A program made the position numbers and the translations under genes. Below, in pieces: positions 17,310-25,678 of a stretch of DNA of 52,907 bases. This stretch comes from Methylorubrum thiocyanatum (GTDB lineage: Bacteria > Pseudomonadota > Alphaproteobacteria > Rhizobiales > Beijerinckiaceae): the NCBI GenBank assembly GCA_014138645.1, contig JACJIB010000013.1, forward strand, positions 1 through 52,907, in the 5' to 3' direction. The notes beneath the pieces were generated by a model. That model worked only from the letters and a program-made list of their open reading frames with translations. It did not search any database and was not told where the DNA came from. Numbering within the stretch: position 1 is the stretch's first letter; each line of letters begins with the position of its first letter.

Positions 17310-17426
17310 CTAAGCGAATTGGGACGTGATGAACCAGAACACGGCCGCCACAAGCGCGCCGATACCAGCAAGCACCAAGGCTGCGTGTCGGTCGAAACGT
17401 CTTCGTCGCCCACCCGGCATCGGCAT
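17310..17426 (-). CDS. 38-residue single-span membrane protein
   Basis: An ATG after CGCGGGAAGC starts a basic head (MPMPGGRRRRFDRHA) followed by one hydrophobic helix (ALVLAGIGALVAAVFWFI). A four-residue end follows. The positive-inside pattern is textbook for a small inner-membrane protein. The function is unknown. Confidence 0.5.
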   Translation of the reverse strand: MPMPGGRRRRFDRHAALVLAGIGALVAAVFWFITSQFA

Positions 17427-17476
17427 GCTTCCCGCGTGATGCGATGATGCTCAAGCGTACACGGCCTGGCAACTCC

Positions 17477-17698
17477 TCATGCCGCCTCCCTGTAGGTGAC
17501 AACAGCAATCCCAGTAAGAGGTTTCAAGCACACTTCGCAGCACACCCGCTGCGCCACCACAACCACATCATCATCCAACGTGGCGCCTAACTCCTCCCAA
17601 CTGCTGCGCGTCTCCTGCCCGCATTCGGGGCAGCACATGACACGCAGACCGCGATAACCTTGCGCGCACCACTCCGCCACTGTCTGCACTGGGCTCAC
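17477..17698 (-). CDS. Small protein with two cysteine pairs
   Basis: From a GTG with AGGATGTTGG upstream the frame encodes 73 residues. It has CCPECGQE and, 30 residues later, CCEVCLKP, which is a likely zinc ribbon. An ATG at 17791 would add 31 residues that look unstructured. I cannot assign a family. Confidence 0.5.
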   Translation of the reverse strand: MSPVQTVAEWCAQGYRGLRVMCCPECGQETRSSWEELGATLDDDVVVVAQRVCCEVCLKPLTGIAVVTYREAA

Positions 17699-17822
17699 CC
17701 AACATCCTGTTGTCGATAGTTGCAGCTCATAGGCGTGGCTTGTGACGGATCGACGGTGTCCGCACTGCCGAATGCGTGGCTGCACGCCCATCCTACTTAG
17801 CGCATTACGGGCTCAACGCGGA

Positions 17823-18032
17823 TCATCTGCGGTCAGACTGGATGCGTGCGGACATCAGCATCGTAAGACCCGAGCTAGAGAGAAGAATGAGCGCGGCGAG
17901 CAAAGCCAGCTCAGGGTTCAGAGCTGATGGTAGCTGGCGTCCTGTAACTAACGGCCATGCGTACATCCAAGCAGCCCCGACGGGTGCTGAGAAAGCCGCA
18001 ACGCAGAGCATTTCGAAAAGCCAGCGAGGCAT
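17823..18032 (-). CDS. Small two-span membrane protein
   Basis: The 69-residue protein has two hydrophobic stretches (MLCVAAFSAPVGAAWMYAW and LALLAALILLSSSGLTMLM). A short polar loop joins them and the end is basic. It is not recognised. It lies 24 bases after the gene at 18057-18368 on the same strand. Confidence 0.45.
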   Translation of the reverse strand: MPRWLFEMLCVAAFSAPVGAAWMYAWPLVTGRQLPSALNPELALLAALILLSSSGLTMLMSARIQSDRR

Positions 18033-18056
18033 CGCTTAAATTCCAGCGTTGATTAT

Positions 18057-18368
18057 CTAGGCCGGTTCAAGTGGCAGTCTCGTCAGTACGGTTGCTAGCT
18101 GTCCCATGACATCTCGCATCAGGGCAGCTTTTATCCGGCACGCAACCACCTTGGCGCGGAGCGCGGCGACGCCCTCGTTGTTCTCAGTGACCTCGGTCAT
18201 TTCTGCGCACCACATCGCATCCTCGACAAACTCCTCACGTGCCACGATTTGGCGCGTAGCCTTCAGCATCATCCCAACAACGCGGGACCGATCAGACATA
18301 CGTAACTCGCTGCGTATGGTGCCTTCCGAGTGGATCGGCTCTGCCGGAGGCGCAGTAACATTGATCAA
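18057..18368 (-). CDS. Hypothetical helical protein
   Basis: The 103-residue protein is mostly helical, with VVGMMLKATRQIVAREEF and GVAALRAKVVACRIKAALM. An alternative start is MSDRSRVVG (residue 24). No motif ties it to a function. It is probably the first gene of a short run with 17823-18032. Confidence 0.45.
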   Translation of the reverse strand: MINVTAPPAEPIHSEGTIRSELRMSDRSRVVGMMLKATRQIVAREEFVEDAMWCAEMTEVTENNEGVAALRAKVVACRIKAALMRDVMGQLATVLTRLPLEPA

Positions 18369-18709
18369 GCGAAGGTAACTTCCGTTTTAGAGACAGACAT
18401 TGGCTCAGCGATCGCGCGGGTCCAGTCCTAATTTGAGGATCGGCAGTGAATGGGCAGAGTCGACGAAGCTTGAGATGCGCACGCGCTACACGACACAGGC
18501 CAGCGAACGGCTCGTCGCATTCGCATGAAAAGTTGGCTTGCGATCACGAGCGTCCTCTAGTTGTGCGATCACATGTGTGCAGAAAACGTTCGTTTTTCTA
18601 ACACTCAGTCGGAGCGGCTGGCCAAAACCCTGAAACAGCCCCGTTTGTGTAACGAAAATATGGTAGCAAATCTATTGCCAGAAAAACCCTCTTGTGGGAC
18701 TATCGTGAC
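18369..18709. other. Intergenic region before the serine recombinase
   Basis: This stretch is more AT-rich near 18560-18700 and holds two short related words, AAACGTTCG (about 18587) and AACGAAAAT (about 18652). Small-resolvase genes often have a res site just upstream, so this is where one would be. I cannot delimit subsites by eye. Confidence 0.35.
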
Positions 18710-19294
18710 ATGCTTGTTGGCTATGCGCGTGTCTCGACCCAGGACCAAAACCTCAACCTTCAGCGCGATGCGCTTCTGAAGGCAGGTTGCGAAAAAATTT
18801 TTGAAGAGAAGAAGAGCGGTAAGGCTGGGACCAAGCGCCCGGAGTTCGAAGCCGCCCTCGCCTACCTGCGCCCGACCGACGTCCTGGTGGTGTGGAAGCT
18901 GGATCGCCTAGGCCGTTCCCTCGTCGAGATGATGCGCACCATTGATGGCCTGCGGCTCAAGGAGATCCACTTCCGCTCCCTGACCGAGCAGTTCGACAGC
19001 GCTACCGCCCACGGACGCTTTGCCCTGCAGATGCATGGCGCCATGGCCGAGTACTTCCTCGACCTCAACCGCGAGCGCACCATGGAGGGCTTGAAGGCCG
19101 CTCTGGCCCGTGGGCGAAAAGGGGGGCGACCCAAAATGCTGAGCGAGGCTGATCTAGAAGTAGCCCGGGCTCTGCTCGCTGCTGGCAACATCTCGGTGGC
19201 TGCGATCGCCAAGCGCCTGGGGGTGAGCCGCTTCACCTTCTACCGGTACTTCCCGCAGGCGCGCACGCGCAGCCAAGCGCGTGCAGGGGGCTAA
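18710..19294 (+). CDS. Serine recombinase, resolvase/invertase family
   Basis: The 194-residue recombinase has the catalytic serine in GYARVSTQDQN (Ser9). The arginine motif VVWKLDRLGRSL, a long E helix and a C-terminal helix-turn-helix (ISVAAIAKRLGVSRFTFYRY) follow. That is the size and order of Tn3-type resolvases and DNA invertases. On a plasmid it most likely resolves multimers or belonged to a lost transposon. The start is MLVGYARVST; an in-frame ATG six codons earlier is less typical. The next gene begins six bases later. Confidence 0.93.
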   Translation: MLVGYARVSTQDQNLNLQRDALLKAGCEKIFEEKKSGKAGTKRPEFEAALAYLRPTDVLVVWKLDRLGRSLVEMMRTIDGLRLKEIHFRSLTEQFDSATAHGRFALQMHGAMAEYFLDLNRERTMEGLKAALARGRKGGRPKMLSEADLEVARALLAAGNISVAAIAKRLGVSRFTFYRYFPQARTRSQARAGG

Positions 19295-19299
19295 CCGCC

Positions 19300-19740
19300 G
19301 TGCCCATTCGCCCGGAAAATCGCTTCTTCTATCCTATCGATTGGTCACAGCTATCTGAGGTGATCCGCTTCGGGCGCGCCAAAGGCTGCTGTGAGGAGTG
19401 TGGTCGACCGCATGGGCAATTGGTTTTCCACCTTGGCGACGGACGCTGGTGGGATGCTGCGACGCAGACTTGGCGCAGCGGAAAGGGGCGCCCGCTTAAG
19501 CTGACACCCGTGGAGTCCATGCCGGCAGGTACAGCGCTACGGACCACCCGCGTCTATCTGGCCTGCGCTCACCTGGACCATGATCCAGGCAACAACGATC
19601 CCAAGAACCTACGGGCGCTCTGCCAGCGCTGCCACATCCTACACGATCGGGCGGAACACCTGCGTCAGCGCTGGTTCACCTACAGATACCGGAAGGCCCT
19701 CGGTGACCTGTTCCTCGGCCCTTACCCGTTCCGGTACTGA
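19300..19740 (+). CDS. HNH-type nuclease-fold protein
   Basis: The 146-residue protein starts at GTG five bases after the recombinase stop. It has a zinc-knuckle CCEEC near residue 30 and an HNH core (ACAHLDHDPGNNDPKNLRAL, then CQRCHILHD). Those residues suggest a metal-dependent endonuclease. Its coupling to a serine recombinase is unusual and suggests they act together or moved together. The substrate is unknown. Confidence 0.78.
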   Translation: MPIRPENRFFYPIDWSQLSEVIRFGRAKGCCEECGRPHGQLVFHLGDGRWWDAATQTWRSGKGRPLKLTPVESMPAGTALRTTRVYLACAHLDHDPGNNDPKNLRALCQRCHILHDRAEHLRQRWFTYRYRKALGDLFLGPYPFRY

Positions 19741-19887
19741 CCTTGGGGCGCACACCGGAAGCTGCCCTGCTGGCTGTAAGGAGGGCTGCAGTTCGTGAGA
19801 TGACTCTCGTCGAGCTTCTAGGAAAGTGGCACCGTTGGGATCGGGGGCAGCTTTTGTGGTCAGCAGCCCCCACGCAGAGCGCAGCTC

Positions 19888-20685
19888 TTAACGCGAGCGG
19901 CATTTGCCCGTGCGCGTGCGCTCACGGTCACCGTCATCGTAGTCAATGTTCAGCATATCACCGTTCAATGATGTGATGCGACCTGAATGCCAAGTTCCAC
20001 TGCCCTTCCAGTTGCACTCGATCCGCGTACCAACAGACCACGTGTAAGAGCGGACGCGGCTGACGTGCGCGGTTTCTCGATCGCCGTCATCATAACGGAT
20101 GGTCACTGTAGCGCGTGCGGCACTCTCGACGATGCCAGGGTACCAATGCTCGCCGTTCCGCCATCTGCCGAGAACCCAGTCGCCAGGCCGGTATGGCTCG
20201 CTTACAGGTTCAAATTCAGCCTGCCGATTTGGCACACGCGGTACATATTGAGGCGCACCCGTGTCACTTTCAAGCCTAAGTCTATCGTTCAGGACGTTGA
20301 TTACTGCAAGTCCGCAGAAGTTGACCGGTTCTTCGATAACCCTCTCGTTTGACATGCCGCGGGAGCCAAAATCAATGATGACACGGGCTGTCATCATGCA
20401 ATTCGAGGGGCGGTCGGCATTGAATGCGAGGTTCCGGCCCCCTCGCCCTGGGATCGGTATCTTTAGCCAGTTCTCACTCCAGCGCCTGCCAGGTGCCAGA
20501 ACACGGAAGTCGATGATTGCACCAGGCGTGTGGTTAGTGACCACAAAGCGCTTATCGGCGACAGTCTGTGCTTGAACGGGCTGAACCAGTGCAGATGTAA
20601 TTCCACATCCTGCGAAGACCGCTGCCCCTGACAATCTGATTAATGGCGCCACTATGCCCCGCCGACAAGTGCCGAGACTGCCCAT
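19888..20685 (-). CDS. Secreted protein with two Tudor/agenet-like repeats
   Basis: The 265-residue protein has a signal peptide ending near PVQAQT and a beta-rich domain (FVVTNHTPGAIIDFRVLAPG). Two tandem repeats follow at the C-terminus. The first has GDWVLGRWRNGEHWYPGIV and IRYDDGDRE; the second has GTRIECNWKGSGTWHSGRI and IDYDDGDRERT. This pattern is the Tudor/agenet-like fold, best known for binding methylated or charged peptides and rare in exported bacterial proteins. The start at 20685 has GAGGGAG upstream. The function is unknown. Confidence 0.72.
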   Translation of the reverse strand: MGSLGTCRRGIVAPLIRLSGAAVFAGCGITSALVQPVQAQTVADKRFVVTNHTPGAIIDFRVLAPGRRWSENWLKIPIPGRGGRNLAFNADRPSNCMMTARVIIDFGSRGMSNERVIEEPVNFCGLAVINVLNDRLRLESDTGAPQYVPRVPNRQAEFEPVSEPYRPGDWVLGRWRNGEHWYPGIVESAARATVTIRYDDGDRETAHVSRVRSYTWSVGTRIECNWKGSGTWHSGRITSLNGDMLNIDYDDGDRERTRTGKCRSR

Positions 20686-21028
20686 ACCACGCTCCCTCGA
20701 TCCACGAGGAGACGTCTGATGCTTCATCGGGCCAGCGTCTCACTCGAGCAGCTCTTCGTTCTGCCGATCGCCGCGGTAGCACGCATCTCTCAGACCGGTC
20801 TTGAACGCATGTACCACCGGCTTGAACATGTGTATCAAGCCCGGAACAAAGTGGAACGCACGTGCAGAAGCGCATCAAGAGCTGGAGAGCGCGTTAGACC
20901 TGCAGTGCAACTAGACGTCATTGTAAACAACGTTTCCATGGATTTAGCCTGCCGAGCCTGTCGCGACTACAAAGCCTATCTGGAACGCCTGTTTTTACAA
21001 TTTATGTCGTTGCCTATGGGGAAAGGCG
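20686..21028. other. Intergenic region between the secreted protein and araC-like gene
   Basis: This is a divergent promoter region. A 107-codon open frame (20719-21042) runs through it but lacks protein-like character. I see no terminator or clear operator. Confidence 0.35.
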
Positions 21029-22027
21029 ATGCTGAAAGATAAACCAGAAACGGGGGTGCTCAAACTGGAATTGCAGCGATTTTCTACCACTGCCCTACCG
21101 GTTCGGGACCGGCATGAGGCATGGCTGCATCAGGATTGGCCAAGCTTCGCGCCGTTCTACCGTTGTGTTCCGCTAGAGCCATTCGACGTCACTGCGGATC
21201 GCCTCTATCTCGATAATATATTAATCATATACTCCAAGATCACGTCGCAGGAGTGGGCGCGCGACGTCGGCTTGATAAAGTCCTGGAGCTCGGACTCTCT
21301 TGTTGTTGCTTTGACAATCCAGGGAGAGGCAAAGGGAACATGGGGCGACATCCACGTTAAAACCCGCCCGGGAAGTCTTCACCTGGCTGATCTTGCAAAA
21401 GCCTCGTCCCACGTTTCAAGCGCAAGTCAGACAATTATCCTGATCGTGCCTCGCGCCCTTGCTGCTAGTCGTGGTCTTGACGTTGCCGCACTCCATGGAG
21501 TTGCCATTGCCTCGCATACAGCATCGTTCCTGACCACGCATCTGCTCAGCCTTCGGAGTGCCGTGCCGGAGCTCCCGAGGAGTAGTGGGATGATGCTGGC
21601 ACGTGGAGTCATCGATCTCCTTGTTCTGGCACTTGCAGGAACAGGAAGGGCATCCCAAGCCGTCGTTGGCCGACGCGGCCTCGCACTGCTGGCACGGGGT
21701 GCAATCGATGAAGGACTCGGCTCTCCCTCTCTCAATACGGCAAGGCTCTGCCGTACTCTGGCAGTTTCGCGCGCTACACTCTATCGCCTGTTTGAGGAAG
21801 AAGGCGGCGTTCAATACTATATCCGTCGCCGCCGTCTTGAAGTCGCACGAGCAACTCTTGAGGATGCGACTTCCGCAGAGCCAATCTGTGCGATTGCGGA
21901 GCGGTTCGGCTTCAGCGATGCTGCCCACCTCAGTCGGCTGTTCCGTAGACAATATGGCATGACGCCAAGCGATTGCCGTGCGGAAGCTCAACGAATTGCC
22001 AAGCAGAAGGACGCGCAGCTGCGATGA
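21029..22027 (+). CDS. AraC family transcriptional regulator
   Basis: The 332-residue regulator has an N-terminal AraC_binding_2-type sensing domain. The C-terminal double helix-turn-helix contains CRTLAVSRATLYRLFEEEGG and IAERFGFSDAAHLSRLFRRQ, then YGMTPSDCR. GGGGAAAGGCG sits directly before the ATG. Its stop overlaps the next ATG by four bases, so the small membrane protein downstream is likely its partner or target. The effector is unknown. Confidence 0.92.
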   Translation: MLKDKPETGVLKLELQRFSTTALPVRDRHEAWLHQDWPSFAPFYRCVPLEPFDVTADRLYLDNILIIYSKITSQEWARDVGLIKSWSSDSLVVALTIQGEAKGTWGDIHVKTRPGSLHLADLAKASSHVSSASQTIILIVPRALAASRGLDVAALHGVAIASHTASFLTTHLLSLRSAVPELPRSSGMMLARGVIDLLVLALAGTGRASQAVVGRRGLALLARGAIDEGLGSPSLNTARLCRTLAVSRATLYRLFEEEGGVQYYIRRRRLEVARATLEDATSAEPICAIAERFGFSDAAHLSRLFRRQYGMTPSDCRAEAQRIAKQKDAQLR

Positions 22028-22284
22028 TCATATCGGCAGTGGTACTGGCCAGCTTCGTCTGCGCTTTTCTCCTGACGATGCTGATGCGTCTTCCTGCTCT
22101 CGGCGTCGCTTGCGGGGTTCCGCTAGCGGGAGCGGCATGCGCTTTTCTCGCGATCACGCTTTTCCCGTCAGGAGGATCAACTGAGCCTGTTGTCGTCCCG
22201 CTGCTTTTGATCATTGTCGCGCTCGGGGCTGTTCCCGGCGCAGTGTTAGCTGCCCTACGCCGGCGGGGTCATACCGAGGTCTAA
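22024..22284 (+). CDS. Small three-span membrane protein coupled to araC-like gene
   Basis: The 86-residue protein begins inside the AraC stop (ATGA) and has about three hydrophobic helices (VVLASFVCAFLLTMLMRL, GAACAFLAITLFP and VVPLLLIIVALGAVPGAVL). The basic end is RRRGHTEV. The coupling strongly supports translation. No family is recognised. Confidence 0.65.
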   Translation: MIISAVVLASFVCAFLLTMLMRLPALGVACGVPLAGAACAFLAITLFPSGGSTEPVVVPLLLIIVALGAVPGAVLAALRRRGHTEV

Positions 22285-22291
22285 TGGGCCA

Positions 22292-22612
22292 CTACCTGCA
22301 ACGCGTTAGGTCGAAGGGTCCATCCGCCGTGTTGAGCCTCATCCGGTTCCGTCCCAGCCGTTCGACGACGCTCTCCGTCCGCGTGCCCTCTGCGACGACC
22401 ACAAGCTGACCGCCTTTAAGGCTCCATCGAGCAGAGCCTTCATCCGTTGTCCCGTCCTGCGAATAAACAACAGCGGGAGGCTTGCAGCCGTCCGTACCCC
22501 AGCTGCCTACAAGATATTCACGAGTGACCGGCGAGGATCTATCTTTGGCGTTGACTGGCGTGTGGTAAGCTGTTGACAGCAACAGCATGACCAAGGCTGC
22601 GATTGAATTCAT
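22292..22612 (-). CDS. Small exported hypothetical protein
   Basis: The 106-residue protein has a signal peptide (MNSIAALVMLLLSTAYH to VNAKD). A beta-strand domain follows, with YLVGSWGTDGCKPPAVVYS and LVVVAEGTRTESVVERL. Two cysteines near the ends could form a disulfide. The pattern resembles small periplasmic lipocalin-like proteins, but this is a guess. It converges on the AraC-linked gene with seven bases between. Confidence 0.6.
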   Translation of the reverse strand: MNSIAALVMLLLSTAYHTPVNAKDRSSPVTREYLVGSWGTDGCKPPAVVYSQDGTTDEGSARWSLKGGQLVVVAEGTRTESVVERLGRNRMRLNTADGPFDLTRCR

Positions 22613-23080
22613 TATCAATGGATTGGATTTTTTCTGCTGTAGGCTGAGCGGCACTTGATCACCAACGTTTTGTGCCACCAGGTTGCGCTTGTGCGGATGA
22701 TATCGCGCCATAAGGTGGGCTTAGCCTGACTTCGTGGATGACCTAACCATCAGGATGTCCACTGTCGGCTGAACGGGTAGCACGTTGCGGAGCCGCCGTG
22801 CTTGTACACATGTCTCAGCAGCTTGTCTGGGCGCCTCATACTGCGCCTTTCGCTCGTCGAGCCCACGTGGCCACGATAGCGGATGCGCCCTGATTTTGGT
22901 TGTCAATGGCGGCTTCCGTTCAGCGGCTCAAGGCCCGGGTTGTGCCCAGATGACCACCACTGCAGCTAGGCCGGGATCTTCACGGAGTCCGGCTCAAGTT
23001 CGCACCTCCCTCTTCTCGCTTCGGATGAAAGGCGCCGTCTCAGCAAAGCTTAGCCAATGTGATCGGCTTTAACATTCTGC

Positions 23081-23106
23081 GGAACTGCCTCAGGGCATGG
23101 ACCGTT
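23081..23106 (+). promoter_or_regulatory. EcfG-type general stress promoter
   Basis: GGAAC, a 17-base spacer and CGTT form an exact match to the sigma-EcfG consensus of alphaproteobacteria. It ends 28 bases before the DUF2382 gene start, the right distance for a promoter of that operon. Confidence 0.75.
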
Positions 23107-23134
23107 CTCGTGCTGCAGAACAGGTCAGGCCACA

Positions 23135-23683
23135 ATGATCAAAACACCTCCTGTGGCAAGTGACGACGGTGCTTCCACGCAAGTGCCGTCGCAAAACGGC
23201 GGTACAGACGAAGATCTAACCCCGCTCGAGCTGCGAGCAGAGGAGGAGCTTGTTCTTCCTGTCGTCGAGGAAACTGCTCACATCGAGAAGCGGCTACGCG
23301 AAAAAGGTCGCGTCCGCGTCAGCACACAAACAGAAACCATCGAAAAGGTGCTCCGCGAGTCGCTGCACGGCAACACCGTGGGCGTCAGTCGGCTGCCCAT
23401 CGACCGCGTCATCAAGGAAGGCGAGCCTGTTCCTCAGACGCGCACGGAAGGCAGCGTCACCATCATCCCAATCCTCGAAGAGGTCCTCGTCGTCGAGAAG
23501 CGCCTGATCCTCAAGGAGGAGGTGCACATCCGCGAGACGAGCACGAACGAGGACGTCGAGGTTCCGGTCACCCTGCGCAAGCAGCGCGCGGTGATCGAAC
23601 GCATAGGTCCGGAGGGGGCTGAACCCACCACACCTACGGAGGAAACAGACCATGACCCAGACGATCACAGCCCTGTACGATAA
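23135..23683 (+). CDS. DUF2382 stress protein
   Basis: The 182-residue charged protein carries DUF2382 repeats (ELVLPVVEETAHIEKRLREK and VVEKRLILKEEVHIRETST). The TLRKQRAVIERI end is diagnostic. DUF2382 proteins are soluble, stress-induced and of unknown mechanism. It lies directly behind an exact EcfG-type promoter. Its last 32 bases overlap the next gene in another frame, so the pair is one operon. Confidence 0.87.
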   Translation: MIKTPPVASDDGASTQVPSQNGGTDEDLTPLELRAEEELVLPVVEETAHIEKRLREKGRVRVSTQTETIEKVLRESLHGNTVGVSRLPIDRVIKEGEPVPQTRTEGSVTIIPILEEVLVVEKRLILKEEVHIRETSTNEDVEVPVTLRKQRAVIERIGPEGAEPTTPTEETDHDPDDHSPVR

Positions 23684-24596
23684 CCGGCAGGACGCTCAGA
23701 ACGCGCTCAGCAAACTCGTCGCCGCCGGCATTCCCGAGTCCTCGGTCCGCCTCGTTCAGGGCCGCGAGGGCAGCACTGCTCAGAGCACCGGAGCTTACGA
23801 CCACACCCGGGACGAAGGCGGCTTCTGGGGTTCGCTTAAAGACCTCTTCCTGCCGGAGGAGGACCGCTACTCCTACAGCGAGGGGCTGAACCGCGGCGGC
23901 ACGATGCTGACGGTCTCTGCCGACGACAGCAAGATCCGTGCAGTCGCCGATATCCTTGAGCAGACCAACGCGGTCGACCTGGACGAGCGCGAGTCGTCCT
24001 GGCGGCAGGAGGGCTGGAGCGGCTACACCGCAGGTGCAACGGGTGCCGAGGCTGCGGGCGGTATTCCGGCAACCGGAGCGTCGGCCGGCACCACCGGTCT
24101 GCATGCCGCGGGTGGGGCCAGTTCCGCAGGTTCCTATGCTAGTGGGGTATCTGGTGTCACTGGCGCGGCACATGATGCGCAAGTCGGCAGCCGGGAGACT
24201 ATCCCCGTCGTTGAGGAGCGTCTGAACGTCGGCAAGCGGGTCACCGAGCAGGGCCGGGTGCGGCTGCGCTCTTACGCCGTCGAGACGCCGGTAAACGAGC
24301 AGGTGAGCCTCCGTGAGGAGACGGTCCACGTCGACCGGCAAAGGGTTGATCGTCCGGTAACGGCCGCCGACGAGGCACTGTTTGCCGAGAAGACCATCGA
24401 AGCGACTGAGCGTGTCGAGGAGGCGGTGGTCTCCAAGGACGCCCGCGTCGTCGAGGAGGTGGGCCTGCGCAAGGATGCGACCCAGCACACCGAAACCATC
24501 ACCGACAAGGTGCGGCGCACCGAGGTCGAGGTGGAAGACGAGCGTGGGAACGTCACACGTACCGGCACCGGCGGGACGACAACCGACAAGCGCTAA
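23652..24596 (+). CDS. YflT-like plus DUF2382 stress protein
   Basis: The 314-residue protein begins with a heat-induced stress protein YflT-type domain (ITALYDNRQDAQNALSKL). A glycine/alanine-rich linker follows (about 125-175). A C-terminal DUF2382 domain comes next (IPVVEERLNVGKRVTEQGRV and VNEQVSLREETVHVDRQRVD). It overlaps the preceding gene by 32 bases, which suggests translational coupling. Both proteins share the C-terminal domain and may pair. Expression in the general stress response is inferred from the promoter. Confidence 0.9.
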   Translation: MTQTITALYDNRQDAQNALSKLVAAGIPESSVRLVQGREGSTAQSTGAYDHTRDEGGFWGSLKDLFLPEEDRYSYSEGLNRGGTMLTVSADDSKIRAVADILEQTNAVDLDERESSWRQEGWSGYTAGATGAEAAGGIPATGASAGTTGLHAAGGASSAGSYASGVSGVTGAAHDAQVGSRETIPVVEERLNVGKRVTEQGRVRLRSYAVETPVNEQVSLREETVHVDRQRVDRPVTAADEALFAEKTIEATERVEEAVVSKDARVVEEVGLRKDATQHTETITDKVRRTEVEVEDERGNVTRTGTGGTTTDKR

Positions 24597-24629
24597 GCGC
24601 TTGTCGCGGCTGATATACCACAGCTCTTA

Positions 24630-24658
24630 AGCATCCTGCAGCTCGCTTGTGGGATGCT
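24630..24658. terminator. Weak hairpin after the DUF2382 operon
   Basis: AGCATCC and GGATGCT pair over a 15-base loop, 34 bases after the stop. There is no U tract, so termination is uncertain. Confidence 0.35.
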
Positions 24659-24659
24659 A

Positions 24660-24684
24660 GGAAATCCTTAACCATGAGCGCGTT
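24660..24684 (+). promoter_or_regulatory. EcfG-like promoter (one mismatch)
   Basis: GGAAA, a 16-base spacer and CGTT lie 30 bases before the gene at 24714. Only the last -35 base differs from GGAAC. Its position next to another stress operon makes it credible. Confidence 0.45.
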
Positions 24685-24713
24685 GCGATGCAGCCTTTCG
24701 AGGTTGTGTCGCA

Positions 24714-25016
24714 ATGCGCTTCATCCATGTTGAGGACGGCCTACGTCTCCGCTTTCCCGGACGCGATGCAGCGTTCAACGAGGGTGTCGAGATCGGTATC
24801 CTGGCCGTCAACTTGGCCAGCGGACGTGGCGAGTTCACGCTGCAGCTCTCCAGCGGCACACTTGAGCAGGCTCGAGCCCTCGCCGCGCAGATGGGCTACC
24901 GGGTGCATGTCGTCCGGAGCGACGAAGCCTGGGCAGGAGTGACGTTTCTGACCGGCCGTAGGCGACCCAAGCTGACGCTGATCCACAATCCGCCAGAGGC
25001 TCAGGCTGCAGGCTGA
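24714..25016 (+). CDS. Hypothetical protein, possibly stress-induced
   Basis: The 100-residue soluble protein has a beta-alpha pattern (MRFIHVEDGLRLRFPGRDAA and LEQARALAAQMGYRVHVV). It ends in a basic strand (GRRRPKLTLIHNPP). I do not recognise a named family. The ATG follows AGGTTGTG, and a near-consensus EcfG-type promoter lies upstream. Confidence 0.62.
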   Translation: MRFIHVEDGLRLRFPGRDAAFNEGVEIGILAVNLASGRGEFTLQLSSGTLEQARALAAQMGYRVHVVRSDEAWAGVTFLTGRRRPKLTLIHNPPEAQAAG

Positions 25017-25455
25017 CCAACGGAACGCCCGCTGCCGTGTGGTTCAACCATTCGGAACAGTGGCGATCTGCTTCTCGGTGACATTCAGAACGAGGTCGGC
25101 AACCACAGCCGATCGTGGCGGTTGACCCAAGCAGCTAAAGCCACGGAGAGCGTTGTGGCCGTTATTACGATCACGATCGGACTGCGCACCGGCACCCGGC
25201 TTCTCGCAGCCAACTCAGAACGCAGTGCCGCTAGCTACGCCGAGGCGGTTGTCTACGCCATACCGCGCGAAGCTCTCCCGGTGCCTCTGGCTGTCTCTTG
25301 CCTCGATACAGGCGTCCGCAACCGGCTGACCGAGTATCTGCTCGATCTGCAGACCGAATGCCTGCGTATGCCTCTGCCAAACCAGAACGCGTCTGGGGCT
25401 TTGGGCTGATTGAAGGGCTTTCCATGCCGCTTCAGTCCTGCCTACATCTCACCCC
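25017..25455. other. Region with no convincing gene
   Basis: A 95-codon open frame from a TTG (25122-25409) is the only candidate. It has no ribosome site, and its composition is neutral. I do not call it. No promoter motif is clear before the NepR-like gene. Confidence 0.35.
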
Positions 25456-25665
25456 ATGCTTCTGATGAGCGCCAACTCGAATACGCCGCTGTCAGCGGAC
25501 TCTGCGCCTGACCATGGGCCAATCCTGGACGCCCGCACACGCCTGCGGCTCGGGCTGCAGCTGCAGGCCATCTACGAGCCGGTGCTGAATGACGTTCTAG
25601 ATCCACGTCTGGCCGAGCTGCTGCGGCAACTTGAGTGCGATCGGGATCAGACACAAGCCGGCTAG
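25456..25665 (+). CDS. NepR-like anti-sigma factor
   Basis: The 69-residue protein has the NepR core: one helix (RTRLRLGLQLQAIYEPVLND), a short turn and a second helix (LDPRLAELLRQLE). Disordered ends flank it. In the general stress response NepR holds sigma-EcfG and is displaced by phosphorylated PhyR. Neither phyR nor ecfG is on this molecule, so it would act on the host's system. The proline of the usual EPVP turn is missing (NDVLDP). An internal ATG at 25465 could also start it. Confidence 0.72.
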   Translation: MLLMSANSNTPLSADSAPDHGPILDARTRLRLGLQLQAIYEPVLNDVLDPRLAELLRQLECDRDQTQAG

Positions 25666-25678
25666 CTACCTGGGCTGT

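Noticed and set aside
18360..18369. TTGATCAA as an FNR box
   Set aside because: The four-base centre required between the half-sites is missing.
20719..21042. 107-codon open frame overlapping the araC-like start
   Set aside because: It has no ribosome site and its residues look random; the AraC gene with a strong site covers its end.
23634..24488. 284-codon frame antisense to the DUF2382 gene
   Set aside because: The sense frame has two recognised domains; the antisense composition is typical of a mirror frame.
25122..25409. 95-codon frame from a TTG start
   Set aside because: No ribosome site, no recognisable pattern, and it lies alone in a gap.
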